Shown: positions 7,744 through 16,265 of the stretch, in pieces
Layout of the letters: every line of letters starts with the position of its first letter
Numbering within the stretch: the first letter of the stretch is position 1
Source of the DNA: Thermohalobaculum sp050330995
Lineage (GTDB): Bacteria; Pseudomonadota; Alphaproteobacteria; Rhodobacterales; Rhodobacteraceae
NCBI GenBank assembly: GCA_050330995.1
Contig: JBHJHI010000040.1
Location: forward strand, 1-45,915
Reading direction: 5' to 3'
Length of the DNA: 45,915 bases
Program-made: the position numbers and the translations under genes
Notes under the pieces: model-generated
Seen by the model: the letters and a program-made list of their open reading frames with translations, nothing else
The model's database searches: none
What the model was told of the DNA's origin: nothing

Positions 7744-9074
7744 CCGGGGCGGCCGAACACGAAGCCGCCCCGGCGCCGCGGGCGAGCGTGCTGGCCGATC
7801 TGTCGCCGTCGGCCATCGCCGCCGGTTTCCTCGTGGTCCTGGTCTCGTACTCGGGCCCGCTGCTGATCTTCCTGCAGGCGGCGCGGGCGATGGAGGTGCC
7901 GCCCGAGACCTTCTCGTCGTGGGTGTTCGCGATCTCCATGGCCGCGGGCGTGTCCAGCATAGCCCTCAGCCTCGCCCTGCGTGCGCCGATCGTGACGGCG
8001 TGGTCGGCGCCGGGCACGGTGCTGCTGATCACGCTCGGCCCGGTGCTGCCCTTCTCCGAGATCGTCGGCGCCTATCTCGCCGTCGCCCTCGTGCTCGTCG
8101 TGCTCGGGATCACGGGGCTGTTCGACCGCATCGTGGCGGCGATCCCGCCGGCGGTGGCGAGCGGCATGCTGGCGGGCATTCTGTTCGGCTTCGGCCTCGA
8201 CGCCATGGCGGGCCTCGGCCAGGCGCCGCTGGTCTTCACCGTCCTGCTCGTCGCCTACCTCGTGCTCGGCGCGCTGATGCCGCGCTACGCGATGATCGCG
8301 CTGCTCGTCGTCGCGCTGCTGCTCGCCTGGGGGGTCGAGGACGTCGCGATCGAGGGTCTCGGCCTCGCCCTCGCCACGCCGACGCTCACCGCGCCCGCCT
8401 TCTCGTGGGCGGCGATGCTGAGCCTCGGCGTGCCGCTCCTCATCACGACGCTCACCGGACAGTTTCTGCCGGGCCTCGCGATCCTGCGGGCGAACGGCTA
8501 TCCCGCGCGAGCGCGGAGCGTGCTCGTGTTCTCGGGGCTCGCCTCCGTGCCGGCCGCGCTGCTGGGCGGCATCACCACGGCGCTGGCCTCGATCACCATG
8601 GCGCTTTCGGCGAGCCCGGAGGCCCATCCCGACCCGGCGCGGCGCTACGTGGCCGGCGTCGCCTGCGGCGTGTTCTTCTGCCTCGGCGGCCTGTTCGCCG
8701 GCAGCATCGTCGAGCTTCTGACCCTTCTGCCGGTCTCGATGATCGCGATGCTGGCCGGCTTCGCGCTGCTGGGCGCCATCCAGAAGAGCCTGACCGACAC
8801 CCTGACCGGCGCCGGGCACGTCCAGGCGGGCCTGCTGACCTTCGTCGTCACGACGGCGGACGCCGACCTGTTCGGCATCGACGCCGCGTTCTGGGGCGTC
8901 GTCGTCGGCCTCGCGGCCGTCGGGATCGACCGTGCCGTGGGCGCCGCGAGACGCCGGGGAACGCCTTCCCGGCGGCTCGACCCGGCCGATGGCGACACGC
9001 CGAAGCCGCGTCGGACGGACACCCGAGGAGGGACCGAAGGACGACAGGCGATCTCGTCGCCGCCGTCGGCATGA
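7740..9074 (+). CDS. BenE family (benzoate/H+ symporter-like) permease
   Basis: Integral membrane transporter of 444 aa with about 12 hydrophobic segments. Family hallmarks include TAWSAPGTVLL near residue 85, AIPPAVASGMLAGILFGFG, and GVPLLITTLTGQFLPG. BenE proteins are linked to uptake of benzoate and related acids. The start is GTG at 7740, overlapping the BKACE stop (GTGA). The last 45 residues are Arg- and Pro-rich and lie outside the membrane domain. As last gene of the aromatic operon it probably imports the aromatic substrate (inference). Confidence 0.88.
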   Translation: MTGAAEHEAAPAPRASVLADLSPSAIAAGFLVVLVSYSGPLLIFLQAARAMEVPPETFSSWVFAISMAAGVSSIALSLALRAPIVTAWSAPGTVLLITLGPVLPFSEIVGAYLAVALVLVVLGITGLFDRIVAAIPPAVASGMLAGILFGFGLDAMAGLGQAPLVFTVLLVAYLVLGALMPRYAMIALLVVALLLAWGVEDVAIEGLGLALATPTLTAPAFSWAAMLSLGVPLLITTLTGQFLPGLAILRANGYPARARSVLVFSGLASVPAALLGGITTALASITMALSASPEAHPDPARRYVAGVACGVFFCLGGLFAGSIVELLTLLPVSMIAMLAGFALLGAIQKSLTDTLTGAGHVQAGLLTFVVTTADADLFGIDAAFWGVVVGLAAVGIDRAVGAARRRGTPSRRLDPADGDTPKPRRTDTRGGTEGRQAISSPPSA

Positions 9075-9364
9075 CCCCGCGAACGACGCTGCCGGGAGGC
9101 TGCGTTCGGCGCGCTGGCGGATGAACTCCTCGCGAGCGTCCCATCGGTCGGACTGCTCCCGCGCTCGCGTCCATGCGTTCGAAGGTGAACCGGTCCGTGT
9201 AGAGACACTCGGTTCGGCCGCCGCACCGCTCCGTCACCAGGCGGCGGCTGCGAAGACGGCGGGGGTGCGAGGCCGGAACGGCGGCCCGACTAAGAACTCC
9301 GCAAACGCTCAAGAATCAGGCATCCTATCCCTCGACAACAAGAATACGCGAAGGGAGGAACGTC
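9075..9364. other. Intergenic region between benE-like gene and aioB
   Basis: A 290-bp gap without a credible gene. CGAACG (9080-9085) and CGTTCG (9103-9108) could pair just after the permease stop, but without a T-run. The last 80 bp are less GC-rich than the surroundings, as expected for the aioBA promoter. I could not find a TGGC-N8-TGC type sigma-54 site, nor a convincing -35/-10 pair. Confidence 0.5.
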
Positions 9365-9880
9365 ATGAGGTGCCAGAGACTCGCTGAAGTTGGCCGCCGG
9401 CAGTTCCTGCGAGGCGGTGCGGCCGCGACCTTCGGTGCGGCGGCCATGGCGGCAACGGGCGACACGCACCGAGCGGTCGCGGCCGCGCGCGTGGAGTACC
9501 CGGTCAGTCGCCTCGGCAATCTGGCCGACCTCTCCGTGAACGTGCCGCTCGAGGTCAGCTACCCCGATGCGAACGCGCCGGGCGTGCTGCTGAAGCTGGG
9601 CCGGGCCGTCGAGGGCGGCGTCGGCCCCGACGGCGACGTCGTCGGCTTCTCCACCGTTTGCCCGCACAAGGGCTTCCCCCTGAGCTACAGCGCCGGGAGC
9701 CGGACGTTCAATTGCCCCGGCCACTACTCCGTCTTCGATCCGGAAGCCGGCGGTCAGCAGGTCTGGGGCCAGGCCACGCAGAACCTTCCGCAGTACGTCC
9801 TGAGGGTAGACGGGACAGGCGACATCCATGCCGAGGGCGTGGACGAACTGCTCTACGGCCGCCTCAGCAACGTGCTCTGA
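9365..9880 (+). CDS. aioB: Arsenite oxidase small subunit, Rieske iron-sulfur protein with Tat signal
   Basis: Small subunit (171 aa) of respiratory arsenite oxidase. It passes electrons from the molybdenum subunit to a periplasmic cytochrome c or azurin. A twin-arginine signal RRQFLRGG (11-18) precedes a hydrophobic Ala-rich stretch. The Rieske cluster ligands are Cys99 and His101 (CPH) and Cys117 and His120 (CPGH), with 15 residues between the pairs. Where many Rieske proteins have a disulfide, this one has Phe104 and Gly119, as in the NT-26-type AioB. GGGAGGA lies just upstream of ATG 9365. aioA starts 16 bp after its stop; the Tat signal is expected to export both subunits together. Confidence 0.96.
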   Translation: MRCQRLAEVGRRQFLRGGAAATFGAAAMAATGDTHRAVAAARVEYPVSRLGNLADLSVNVPLEVSYPDANAPGVLLKLGRAVEGGVGPDGDVVGFSTVCPHKGFPLSYSAGSRTFNCPGHYSVFDPEAGGQQVWGQATQNLPQYVLRVDGTGDIHAEGVDELLYGRLSNVL

Positions 9881-9896
9881 CAGGGAGGGAAGACCG

Positions 9897-12416
9897 ATGG
9901 CCTACAAGCGCCAGATCGATCGTCTGCCGATCATTCCCGCGGACGCGAAGCGGCACAACGTCACCTGCCATTACTGCATCGTCGGCTGCGGATACCACGC
10001 CTATTCCTGGCCCATCAACAAGCAGGGCGGCACGGCGCCGGACCGGAACGCCTTCGGCGTGGATCTCGCCCGGCAGCAGCCCGCCGAGACCGACGCCTGG
10101 TACGCGCCGTCGATGTACACGATCGTCAAGCAGGACGGGAGAGACGTCCATCTCGTCATCAAGCCCGACGCGACGTGCTCGGTGAACTCGGGCCTCGGCT
10201 CGATCCGCGGCGCGCGGATGGCCGAGAACCGCCGCTCGGACGTGCTCGGCACGCAGCAGCAGCGCCTGACCGAGCCGCTCGTCTGGCGCTACGGCACCTG
10301 GCAGCCGACGTCCTGGGACGACGCGCTCGACCTCGTGGCCCGCGTCACCGCGCGCGTGATCGACCGCGACGACGAGGACGATCTCTTCGTCTCGATGTTC
10401 GACCACGGCGGCTCGGCCGGTGGCTACGAGAACACCTGGGGCACCGGCAAGCTCTACTTCGGCTCGATGAAGGTGAAGAACTGCCGCATACACAACCGCC
10501 CGGCCTATAACTCCGAAGTGCATTCGTCGCGCGACATGGGCGTCGGCGAGCTGAACTACTGCTACGAGGATTATCGGCTCACCGACGCAATCTTCATGGT
10601 CGGCGCGAACAGCCTGGAGACGCAGACCAACCTGTTCCTGAACCACATGATCCCGGGCGTGCGCGGCGACACGGCGGCGCTCAAGGAGCGGGAGCTTCCG
10701 GGCGAGGCGCACCCGCCGGTGAAGGTCGTGGTCGTCGATCCGCGCCGGACGGTGACGATCAACGCCTTCGAGGACGCCGTCGGCAAGGACAACGTGCTCC
10801 ACCTCGCGATCGCCTCGGGCACGGACCTCGCGCTGTTCAACGCCCTCTTCACCCACATCGCCGACCGGGGCTGGATCGACGCCGACTTCATCGCCGCCTC
10901 CACCTATGCCGACGGCATCGCGCAGCCGCAGGACGCGCGGTTCCCCGCCGCTCTCGGCAGCTTCGAGGCGGCGCGCGACGCCTGCCGGCTGTCGCTCGAC
11001 GCCGCCGCCGGGATCTGCGGCGTGTCGGCGGCCGATATCGAGACGGCGGCGCGCTGGATCGCGGAGCCCAAGGACGACGGCGCACGGCGGCGCACCGTCT
11101 TTCCCTACGAGAAGGGCATCATCTGGGGCAACGACAACTACCGCACGGTCGGCGCGCTGGTGAACCTCGGCCTCGCGACGGGCAACGTCGGCCGGCCGGG
11201 TGGCGGCGTCGTGCGCCTCGGCGGCCATCAGGAGGGCTACATGCGCCCCCCCGAAGGCCATGTCGGCCGGCCCGCGCCCTATGTCGACCAGCTGATCATC
11301 GGCGGCGGCGGCAAGGTCCACCACGTCTGGGCCAACGACCACTACAAGACCACGCTGAACGCCTCCGAGTTCAAGCGCGTCTACAACCGGCGCACCAACA
11401 TGGTGAAGGAAGCGATGGACGCCCGCGCCGGGGCCACGCGCGAGGAGACGGTGGAGGCCATCGTCGCGGCGATCGAGGCGGGCGGGCTGTTCTCGGTCAA
11501 CGTCGACATCGTCCACACCCAGATCGGCCAGCAGGCGCACGTGATCCTGCCGGCGGTCGAGTCCGGCGAGATGAACCTCACCTCGATGAACGGCGAGCGG
11601 CGGATGCGCCTCGTCGAGAAGTACATGGACGGCCCCGGCTCGGCGAAGCCCGACTGCATGATCGCCGCCGGCCTGGCGCAGCATCTGGAGCGGGTGCTGC
11701 GCGAGGAGGGACGCGACGCCTATGCCGATCGGTTCAGGGGCTACGACTGGGCGAGCGAGGAAGACGCCTTCATGGACGGCTATCACGCCAACACCGGCGG
11801 GATCGTCACCTACGACCGGCTGCGCGCCATGGGCAACGACGGCGTGCAGGAGCCCGTGACCGGCTACGAGGACGGCAAGCTGATCGGCACCAAGCGGCTC
11901 TACGCCGACGGCCGGTTCGATCGCCACGGGCGCGAGGACGGCAAGGCGCTGTTCTGCTGCGGCGCCTGGCGGGGCCTGCAGGCGCCCGGCAAGGCGGCGC
12001 AGAAGGCGGAGCATCGGTTCCTGCTCAACAACGGCCGCTCCAACATCAACTGGCAGAACTGGTTCCTCGACAAGGACAACGACTTCGTCGCCGACCGCTA
12101 CCCCTATCCGTTCATCGAGATGAACCCCGTCGACATGAGCGATCTCGGCGTCGGGCCGGGCGACCTGGTCGAGGTCTACAACGACGTCGGCGCCACGCAG
12201 GCGATGGTCTACCCGGTGGAGACGGCGCGCCCGGGCGAGACCTTCATGCTGTTCGGGGCGCCTTCGGGTACGCAGGGCAACGTGATCAACGCGGGCACCA
12301 ACGAACTCGTCCTCCCGAACTACAAGCAGACTTGGGCGAACATCCGCAAGATCTCGGACGCCCCGGCGGCCGTCGCGCATCTCTCCTTCAAGTCCAAGGA
12401 GTATCGCCCCGACTGA
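9897..12416 (+). CDS. aioA: Arsenite oxidase large subunit (molybdopterin, 3Fe-4S)
   Basis: Catalytic subunit (839 aa, full length for AioA) oxidising arsenite to arsenate in the periplasm. The 3Fe-4S cluster is held by Cys24, Cys27 and Cys31 (CHYCIVGC). The four residues lining the arsenite site in the known structure are all present: His199 and Glu207 (HNRPAYNSE) and Arg440 and His444 (RLGGH), with the same spacings of eight and four. VVVDPRRT and the C-terminal GAPSGTQGN belong to the bis-MGD-binding fold. It has no signal of its own and is thought to travel with AioB. The start at 9897 follows AGGGAGGG. No aioX, aioS, aioR or cytochrome c gene is adjacent. Confidence 0.97.
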   Translation: MAYKRQIDRLPIIPADAKRHNVTCHYCIVGCGYHAYSWPINKQGGTAPDRNAFGVDLARQQPAETDAWYAPSMYTIVKQDGRDVHLVIKPDATCSVNSGLGSIRGARMAENRRSDVLGTQQQRLTEPLVWRYGTWQPTSWDDALDLVARVTARVIDRDDEDDLFVSMFDHGGSAGGYENTWGTGKLYFGSMKVKNCRIHNRPAYNSEVHSSRDMGVGELNYCYEDYRLTDAIFMVGANSLETQTNLFLNHMIPGVRGDTAALKERELPGEAHPPVKVVVVDPRRTVTINAFEDAVGKDNVLHLAIASGTDLALFNALFTHIADRGWIDADFIAASTYADGIAQPQDARFPAALGSFEAARDACRLSLDAAAGICGVSAADIETAARWIAEPKDDGARRRTVFPYEKGIIWGNDNYRTVGALVNLGLATGNVGRPGGGVVRLGGHQEGYMRPPEGHVGRPAPYVDQLIIGGGGKVHHVWANDHYKTTLNASEFKRVYNRRTNMVKEAMDARAGATREETVEAIVAAIEAGGLFSVNVDIVHTQIGQQAHVILPAVESGEMNLTSMNGERRMRLVEKYMDGPGSAKPDCMIAAGLAQHLERVLREEGRDAYADRFRGYDWASEEDAFMDGYHANTGGIVTYDRLRAMGNDGVQEPVTGYEDGKLIGTKRLYADGRFDRHGREDGKALFCCGAWRGLQAPGKAAQKAEHRFLLNNGRSNINWQNWFLDKDNDFVADRYPYPFIEMNPVDMSDLGVGPGDLVEVYNDVGATQAMVYPVETARPGETFMLFGAPSGTQGNVINAGTNELVLPNYKQTWANIRKISDAPAAVAHLSFKSKEYRPD

Positions 12417-12428
12417 GCCGCCACGTCC

Positions 12429-12457
12429 TCCGCCCGGACGAGCCCTGCCCGGGCGGA
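12429..12457 (+). terminator. Strong hairpin after aioA
   Basis: TCCGCCCGG (12429-12437) and CCGGGCGGA (12449-12457) form a perfect 9-bp stem with an 11-nt loop, 12 bp after the aioA stop. There is no T-run, so it could be a stabilising 3' end or a weak terminator. Confidence 0.55.
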
Positions 12458-12758
12458 CCGTCGAGGCGACATGCCTTTCGCAAGTCGCCCCCGTTCGTGG
12501 TGGTACCGCGAGCGATCCGTGCGACGGAAGCGACGGCGCGAAGGCCGGCTCCATCCGGAGGTTCTGGCAGGCCCTGCCCCGATACGCCGCCCCCTCGATC
12601 CGTCATCGATCGGGGTCGCGCGTCGCTCGCCTCGCACCCGTCGCAGCCGACACCCGCGCCGCCTGATCAGCGCCCGGCCGACCCCGGACAGACGCCACGC
12701 GCCGCGACCGCGCTGGCGCGCCCGGCCGCCGGTCCCGGCAGGCATTCCGCGCGGGTCC
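12458..12758. other. Intergenic region between convergent aioBA and oxidase operons
   Basis: About 300 bp between two convergent operons. Open frames exist on both strands but translate into Arg/Pro/Ser-rich shadow sequence with no recognisable motif. I see no RNA gene or repeat. Confidence 0.5.
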
Positions 12759-13082
12759 TCAGCCGCCGGTCACGAAGACGACGAGGCGCGTGAGATAGGT
12801 GTACTGCGCTTCGAGCACCATCAGGCCGACGAGCACTAGGAGGACGAGCGGTGGCGCGAGGATCGCCGTGCGCAGCGCCAGGCGTTCCCAGCGCATATGC
12901 ATGAAGACGGCGATGATCAGGCCCGCCTTCAGCGTCATGAAGACGAGGATCAGGACCCAGCGCATCAGGCCTTGCACACCGAAGTAATCGACCGCGTAGG
13001 ACAGGGCGCTGAGAATGAACAGCCATCCCCAGATGATCAGGTAAGTGCCGATCGGATGCTGCTGGCCCCGTGCCTCGGCCAT
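12759..13082 (-). CDS. Cytochrome c oxidase subunit IV family protein
   Basis: Small membrane protein (107 aa) with three predicted helices: IGTYLIIWGWLFILSALSY, WVLILVFMTLKAGLIIAVF and LVLLVLVGLMVLEA. The motif LKAGLIIAVFMHM is characteristic of bacterial subunit IV (CtaF/CoxD type), an accessory subunit of heme-copper oxidases. It is the last gene of the five-gene oxidase operon, 8 bp after a subunit III gene. GAGG precedes the ATG at 13082. Confidence 0.88.
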   Translation of the reverse strand: MAEARGQQHPIGTYLIIWGWLFILSALSYAVDYFGVQGLMRWVLILVFMTLKAGLIIAVFMHMRWERLALRTAILAPPLVLLVLVGLMVLEAQYTYLTRLVVFVTGG

Positions 13083-13090
13083 GGCCTACC

Positions 13091-13777
13091 TCACCACAGA
13101 TAGAAGAACGCGAAGATGAAGACCCAGACCAGGTCGACGAAGTGCCAGTACAGTCCGGCGACCTCGATCGCCTGGTAATCGCCGCGTCGCTCGTAGTCGC
13201 CGCGTAGCACCTTGAGGGCGACGATCGTCAGATAGATCACCCCGGCGCTGACATGCAGGCCGTGAAAGCCGGTGATCATGAAGAAGGTCGAGCCGAACTG
13301 CGGCGCGCCGAACGGGTTCTCCCAGGGCCTGACGCCCTCCTCGATCAGCTTCGACCATTCGAAGGCCTGCATGCCGACGAAGGTCGCACCGAGGAACGCG
13401 GTCGCCAGCACCAGCGCCGCCGTCGGCCAGCGTCGGCGGCGATAGGCGAAGTTCACGCCCATCGCCATGGTGCCGCTGGAGGAGATCAGCACGAAGGTCA
13501 TGATCGCGATCAGGAGAAGCGGCAGCTCCACCCCGCCGATGGTCAGCGCGAAGACCTCGCTCGGGTTCGGCCAGGGCACCGTCGTCGACATCCGGACGGT
13601 CATGTAGGAGGTCAGGAAGCAGCCGAAGACGAAGGTGTCGCTGAGCAGGAAGATCCACATCATGGCCTTGCCCCAGGGCACGGCGCGGAACGCCTGGCGG
13701 TCGGCCGACCAGTCGCCGGCCAGCTCGCGCCAGCCGGCTGCCGGGGCGGTGGCGGGCGCGGTCCCTGTCTCAGCCAT
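13091..13777 (-). CDS. Heme-copper oxidase subunit III (second copy)
   Basis: Membrane subunit III of 228 aa with five predicted helices. Helix MMWIFLLSDTFVFGCFL is the usual first helix, FFMITGFHGLHVSAGVIYL carries the GxHGxHV family motif, and the C-terminus VAGLYWHFVDLVWVFIF is diagnostic for COX III. Unlike the neighbouring copy it keeps all the conserved motifs, so it is probably the structural subunit III. GGGGGAG stands 8 bp before ATG 13777. In the Bradyrhizobium-type coxMNOP alternative oxidase two subunit III genes also follow subunit I. Confidence 0.93.
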   Translation of the reverse strand: MAETGTAPATAPAAGWRELAGDWSADRQAFRAVPWGKAMMWIFLLSDTFVFGCFLTSYMTVRMSTTVPWPNPSEVFALTIGGVELPLLLIAIMTFVLISSSGTMAMGVNFAYRRRRWPTAALVLATAFLGATFVGMQAFEWSKLIEEGVRPWENPFGAPQFGSTFFMITGFHGLHVSAGVIYLTIVALKVLRGDYERRGDYQAIEVAGLYWHFVDLVWVFIFAFFYLW

Positions 13778-13816
13778 GGCGTCGTCTCCCCCGTCGCGGG
13801 CGGCCGGTCCGGCGGC

Positions 13817-14494
13817 TCACGGCCCGATGCTCCCGATGAAGGCGCGGCACATCGCGATCACGTCGAACGCTCCCCGGTTGTCGGCGAGCATGAGGCCCAG
13901 GATCACGGCCCAGACGACCAGCAGGAAGTGCCAGTAGATCGCGCAGAGCCGCACCGTCTGGCCGGCCTCGCGTCCCCGCTCGGGGTCGCCGGCCCGCGCC
14001 AGCGTCGCACCGAGCACGGCGAGGCCGCCTGCCAGATGCAGCGCGTGCAGGAGCGTGAGCAGGTAGAAGAAGGCGAAGGCCGGGTTGGCGGCGGCGTAGA
14101 AGCCGCGTTCCCAGAGCATCCGGCAGGCCAGAGCCTGTCCGGCCAGGAAGACCAGCGTGAGCACGCCGGCAGCGGCGAGCGCCTCCCTCATGCCGCGCCG
14201 GTCGCCGCGCCCGGCGCGCCACGACGCACGCTGCATCGCGAGGCTCGTGAGCACGAGGACGGCGCTCGTGACCCAGAGCAGGTCCGGCTCCTTCACCGGC
14301 ACCCAGTCGCCGAGGCTCATGCGCGTCAGATACGCCAGCGCCGTCAGCAGGAACAGCACCGTCACGACCGCGAGGAACAGCCAGAGCCCGGCCCGCCGCG
14401 TCGGCAGGCGGCTGGCCGCGCCGGGATGGATCGCCCCGGCGGGACGCGGGTCGGGTCGCCAGGGCCGTTCGGCGAGGGCCGCGATCGGGTTCAT
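13817..14494 (-). CDS. Heme-copper oxidase subunit III-like protein (first copy)
   Basis: Membrane protein of 225 aa, more divergent than the other subunit III gene. It shows five hydrophobic segments, with LLTLLHALHLAGGLAVLG corresponding to the HxxHxxxG helix and LCAIYWHFLLVVWAVILG to the conserved last helix. The chosen ATG at 14494 overlaps the stop of the subunit I gene (ATGA), indicating coupling; the frame is open further upstream only as a shadow of subunit I. It may replace or accompany the standard subunit III in this oxidase. Confidence 0.85.
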   Translation of the reverse strand: MNPIAALAERPWRPDPRPAGAIHPGAASRLPTRRAGLWLFLAVVTVLFLLTALAYLTRMSLGDWVPVKEPDLLWVTSAVLVLTSLAMQRASWRAGRGDRRGMREALAAAGVLTLVFLAGQALACRMLWERGFYAAANPAFAFFYLLTLLHALHLAGGLAVLGATLARAGDPERGREAGQTVRLCAIYWHFLLVVWAVILGLMLADNRGAFDVIAMCRAFIGSIGP

Positions 14495-16257
14495 GGCGCG
14501 CCCCCCGCTGCCCCGGCGGTCGCTCCGGTCCCCGCCGCCTCGCGCCCGGTGGTCTGGGGCACGAAGTCCCCGGCCGCGCCGGGCAGGTTGTAGTCGTAGG
14601 CCCAGCGGTGGACCACGGGCAGGCGCGCGCCCCAGTTGCCGTGCGCCGGCGGCGTGTCGGGCGTCTGCCACTCGAGCGACGTGGCCCGCCAGGGGTTCGC
14701 TCCCGCCTCGCGGCCGTAGCGCAGGCTCCAGGCGAGATTGACGAGGAACAGCACCTGCGCGGCACCGACCACCAGCGCGGCGACGGTGATCGCCGCGTTC
14801 AGCTGGTGCGCGCTCTCGGGGATGAACTCGATGCCCTCGAAGCTGTAGTAGCGCCGCGGCATGCCCACGAAGCCGAGATAGTGCATCGGGAAGTAGATCG
14901 CGTAGGTGCCGAGGAAGGTGATCCAGAAATGGAGCTGGCCCATCGTCTCGTTCAGCATCCGGCCGGTCACCTTCGGGTACCAGTGGTAGATGCCGCCGAA
15001 GACGACCAGGATGGGCGCCACGCCCATGACCATGTGGAAATGCGCCACCACGAAATACGTGTCGCTGAGCGGCACGTCGACCGCCACGTTGCCGAGGAAC
15101 AGCCCGGTCAGCCCGCCCACGATGAAGGTCAGGATAAAGGCGATGGCGAACAGCATCGGCACGGTGAGGTGGATGTCGCCGCGCCAGAGCGTCAGGATCC
15201 AGTTGTAGACCTTGATCGCCGTCGGCACCGCGATGATCAGCGTCGTGGTCGCGAAGAAATAGCCGAACAGCGGGTTCATGCCGCTGACGTACATATGATG
15301 CGCCCAGACGATGAAGCTGAGCGCACCGATCACCACGATCGCCCAGACCATCTGCCGGTAGCCGAAAATGTTCTTGCGCGCATGGGTCGAGATCAGGTCA
15401 GAGACGATGCCGAAGGCGGGCAGCGCGACGATGTAGACCTCGGGATGGCCGAAGAACCAGAACAGGTGCTGGAACAGGAGCGGGCTGCCGCCGCTGTAGT
15501 CGAGCGGCTGGCCGAGCGAGACCAGGACGGGCATGAAGAAGCTCGTCCCCACCACCTGGTCGAGCAGCATCATCACGCCCGCGACGAAGAGCGCCGGGAA
15601 GGCCAGCAGACCCATGACGGTGGCGACGAAGATGCCCCAGACCGTCAGCGGCATGCGCATCAGCGTCATGCCCTCGGTGCGCGCCTGCAGCACCGTCGTC
15701 ACGTAGTTCAGCCCGCCCATGGTGAAGGCGACGATGAAGACGACGAGCGAGAGCAGCATGAGCAGGATGCCCCAGCCGCTGCCCGGCGTGCCCTCGGTGA
15801 TCGCCTGCGGCGGGTAGAGCGTCCAGCCCGCCCCGGTCGGCCCGCCCGGCACGAAGAAGCTCGCGACGAGGATCAGCACCGCGAGGAGGTAGACCCAGTA
15901 GCTGAGCATGTTGAGATAGGGGAACACCATGTCCCGCGCGCCGACCATCAGCGGGATCAGGTAATTGCCGAAGCCGCCGAGGAAGAGCGCGGTCAGCAGG
16001 TAGATGACCATGATCATCCCGTGCATGGTCACATACTGGTAGTAGGCCGAAGGCGAGATGAACTCGAAGACGCCGGGGAAGCCGAGCTGCAGCCGCATCA
16101 GCCAGGACAGCACCAGCGCGACGAGGCCGATGGCCATGGCCGTCAGCGTGTACTGGATGGCGATGACCTTGTGGTCCTGGCTCCAGACGTAGCGCGTGAG
16201 AAAGCTCTGCGGCTCGTGCAGCGCGTGGTCGTCGCCGTGGATCGAGACATCCGCCAT
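14491..16257 (-). CDS. ctaD: Cytochrome c oxidase subunit I
   Basis: Catalytic heme-copper subunit (588 aa, 12 core helices), reducing oxygen to water and pumping protons. Heme a ligand His is in MHGMIM. The CuB His and cross-linked Tyr, with the D-channel Glu, are in FFGHPEVY. The other CuB histidines are in WAHHMYV, and the a3/a histidine pair in AHFHMVMG. The Glu makes it an A1-type oxidase. GARDMVFPYLN carries the D-channel entry Asp. It follows subunit II by 8 bp and overlaps the next gene. The C-terminal 30 residues are an Ala/Gly/Thr-rich tail. Confidence 0.97.
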   Translation of the reverse strand: MADVSIHGDDHALHEPQSFLTRYVWSQDHKVIAIQYTLTAMAIGLVALVLSWLMRLQLGFPGVFEFISPSAYYQYVTMHGMIMVIYLLTALFLGGFGNYLIPLMVGARDMVFPYLNMLSYWVYLLAVLILVASFFVPGGPTGAGWTLYPPQAITEGTPGSGWGILLMLLSLVVFIVAFTMGGLNYVTTVLQARTEGMTLMRMPLTVWGIFVATVMGLLAFPALFVAGVMMLLDQVVGTSFFMPVLVSLGQPLDYSGGSPLLFQHLFWFFGHPEVYIVALPAFGIVSDLISTHARKNIFGYRQMVWAIVVIGALSFIVWAHHMYVSGMNPLFGYFFATTTLIIAVPTAIKVYNWILTLWRGDIHLTVPMLFAIAFILTFIVGGLTGLFLGNVAVDVPLSDTYFVVAHFHMVMGVAPILVVFGGIYHWYPKVTGRMLNETMGQLHFWITFLGTYAIYFPMHYLGFVGMPRRYYSFEGIEFIPESAHQLNAAITVAALVVGAAQVLFLVNLAWSLRYGREAGANPWRATSLEWQTPDTPPAHGNWGARLPVVHRWAYDYNLPGAAGDFVPQTTGREAAGTGATAGAAGGAP

Positions 16258-16265
16258 CGCTCAAC

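Noticed and set aside
7659..8819. Long open frames on the strand opposite the BenE and other genes
   Set aside because: They are rich in Arg, His, Gly and Asp, have no known motif and mirror real genes, which is common at this GC content.
9290..9364. Possible sigma-54 promoter upstream of aioB
   Set aside because: No TGGC-N8-TGC arrangement was found within the 290-bp upstream region, so I do not report a promoter of this class.
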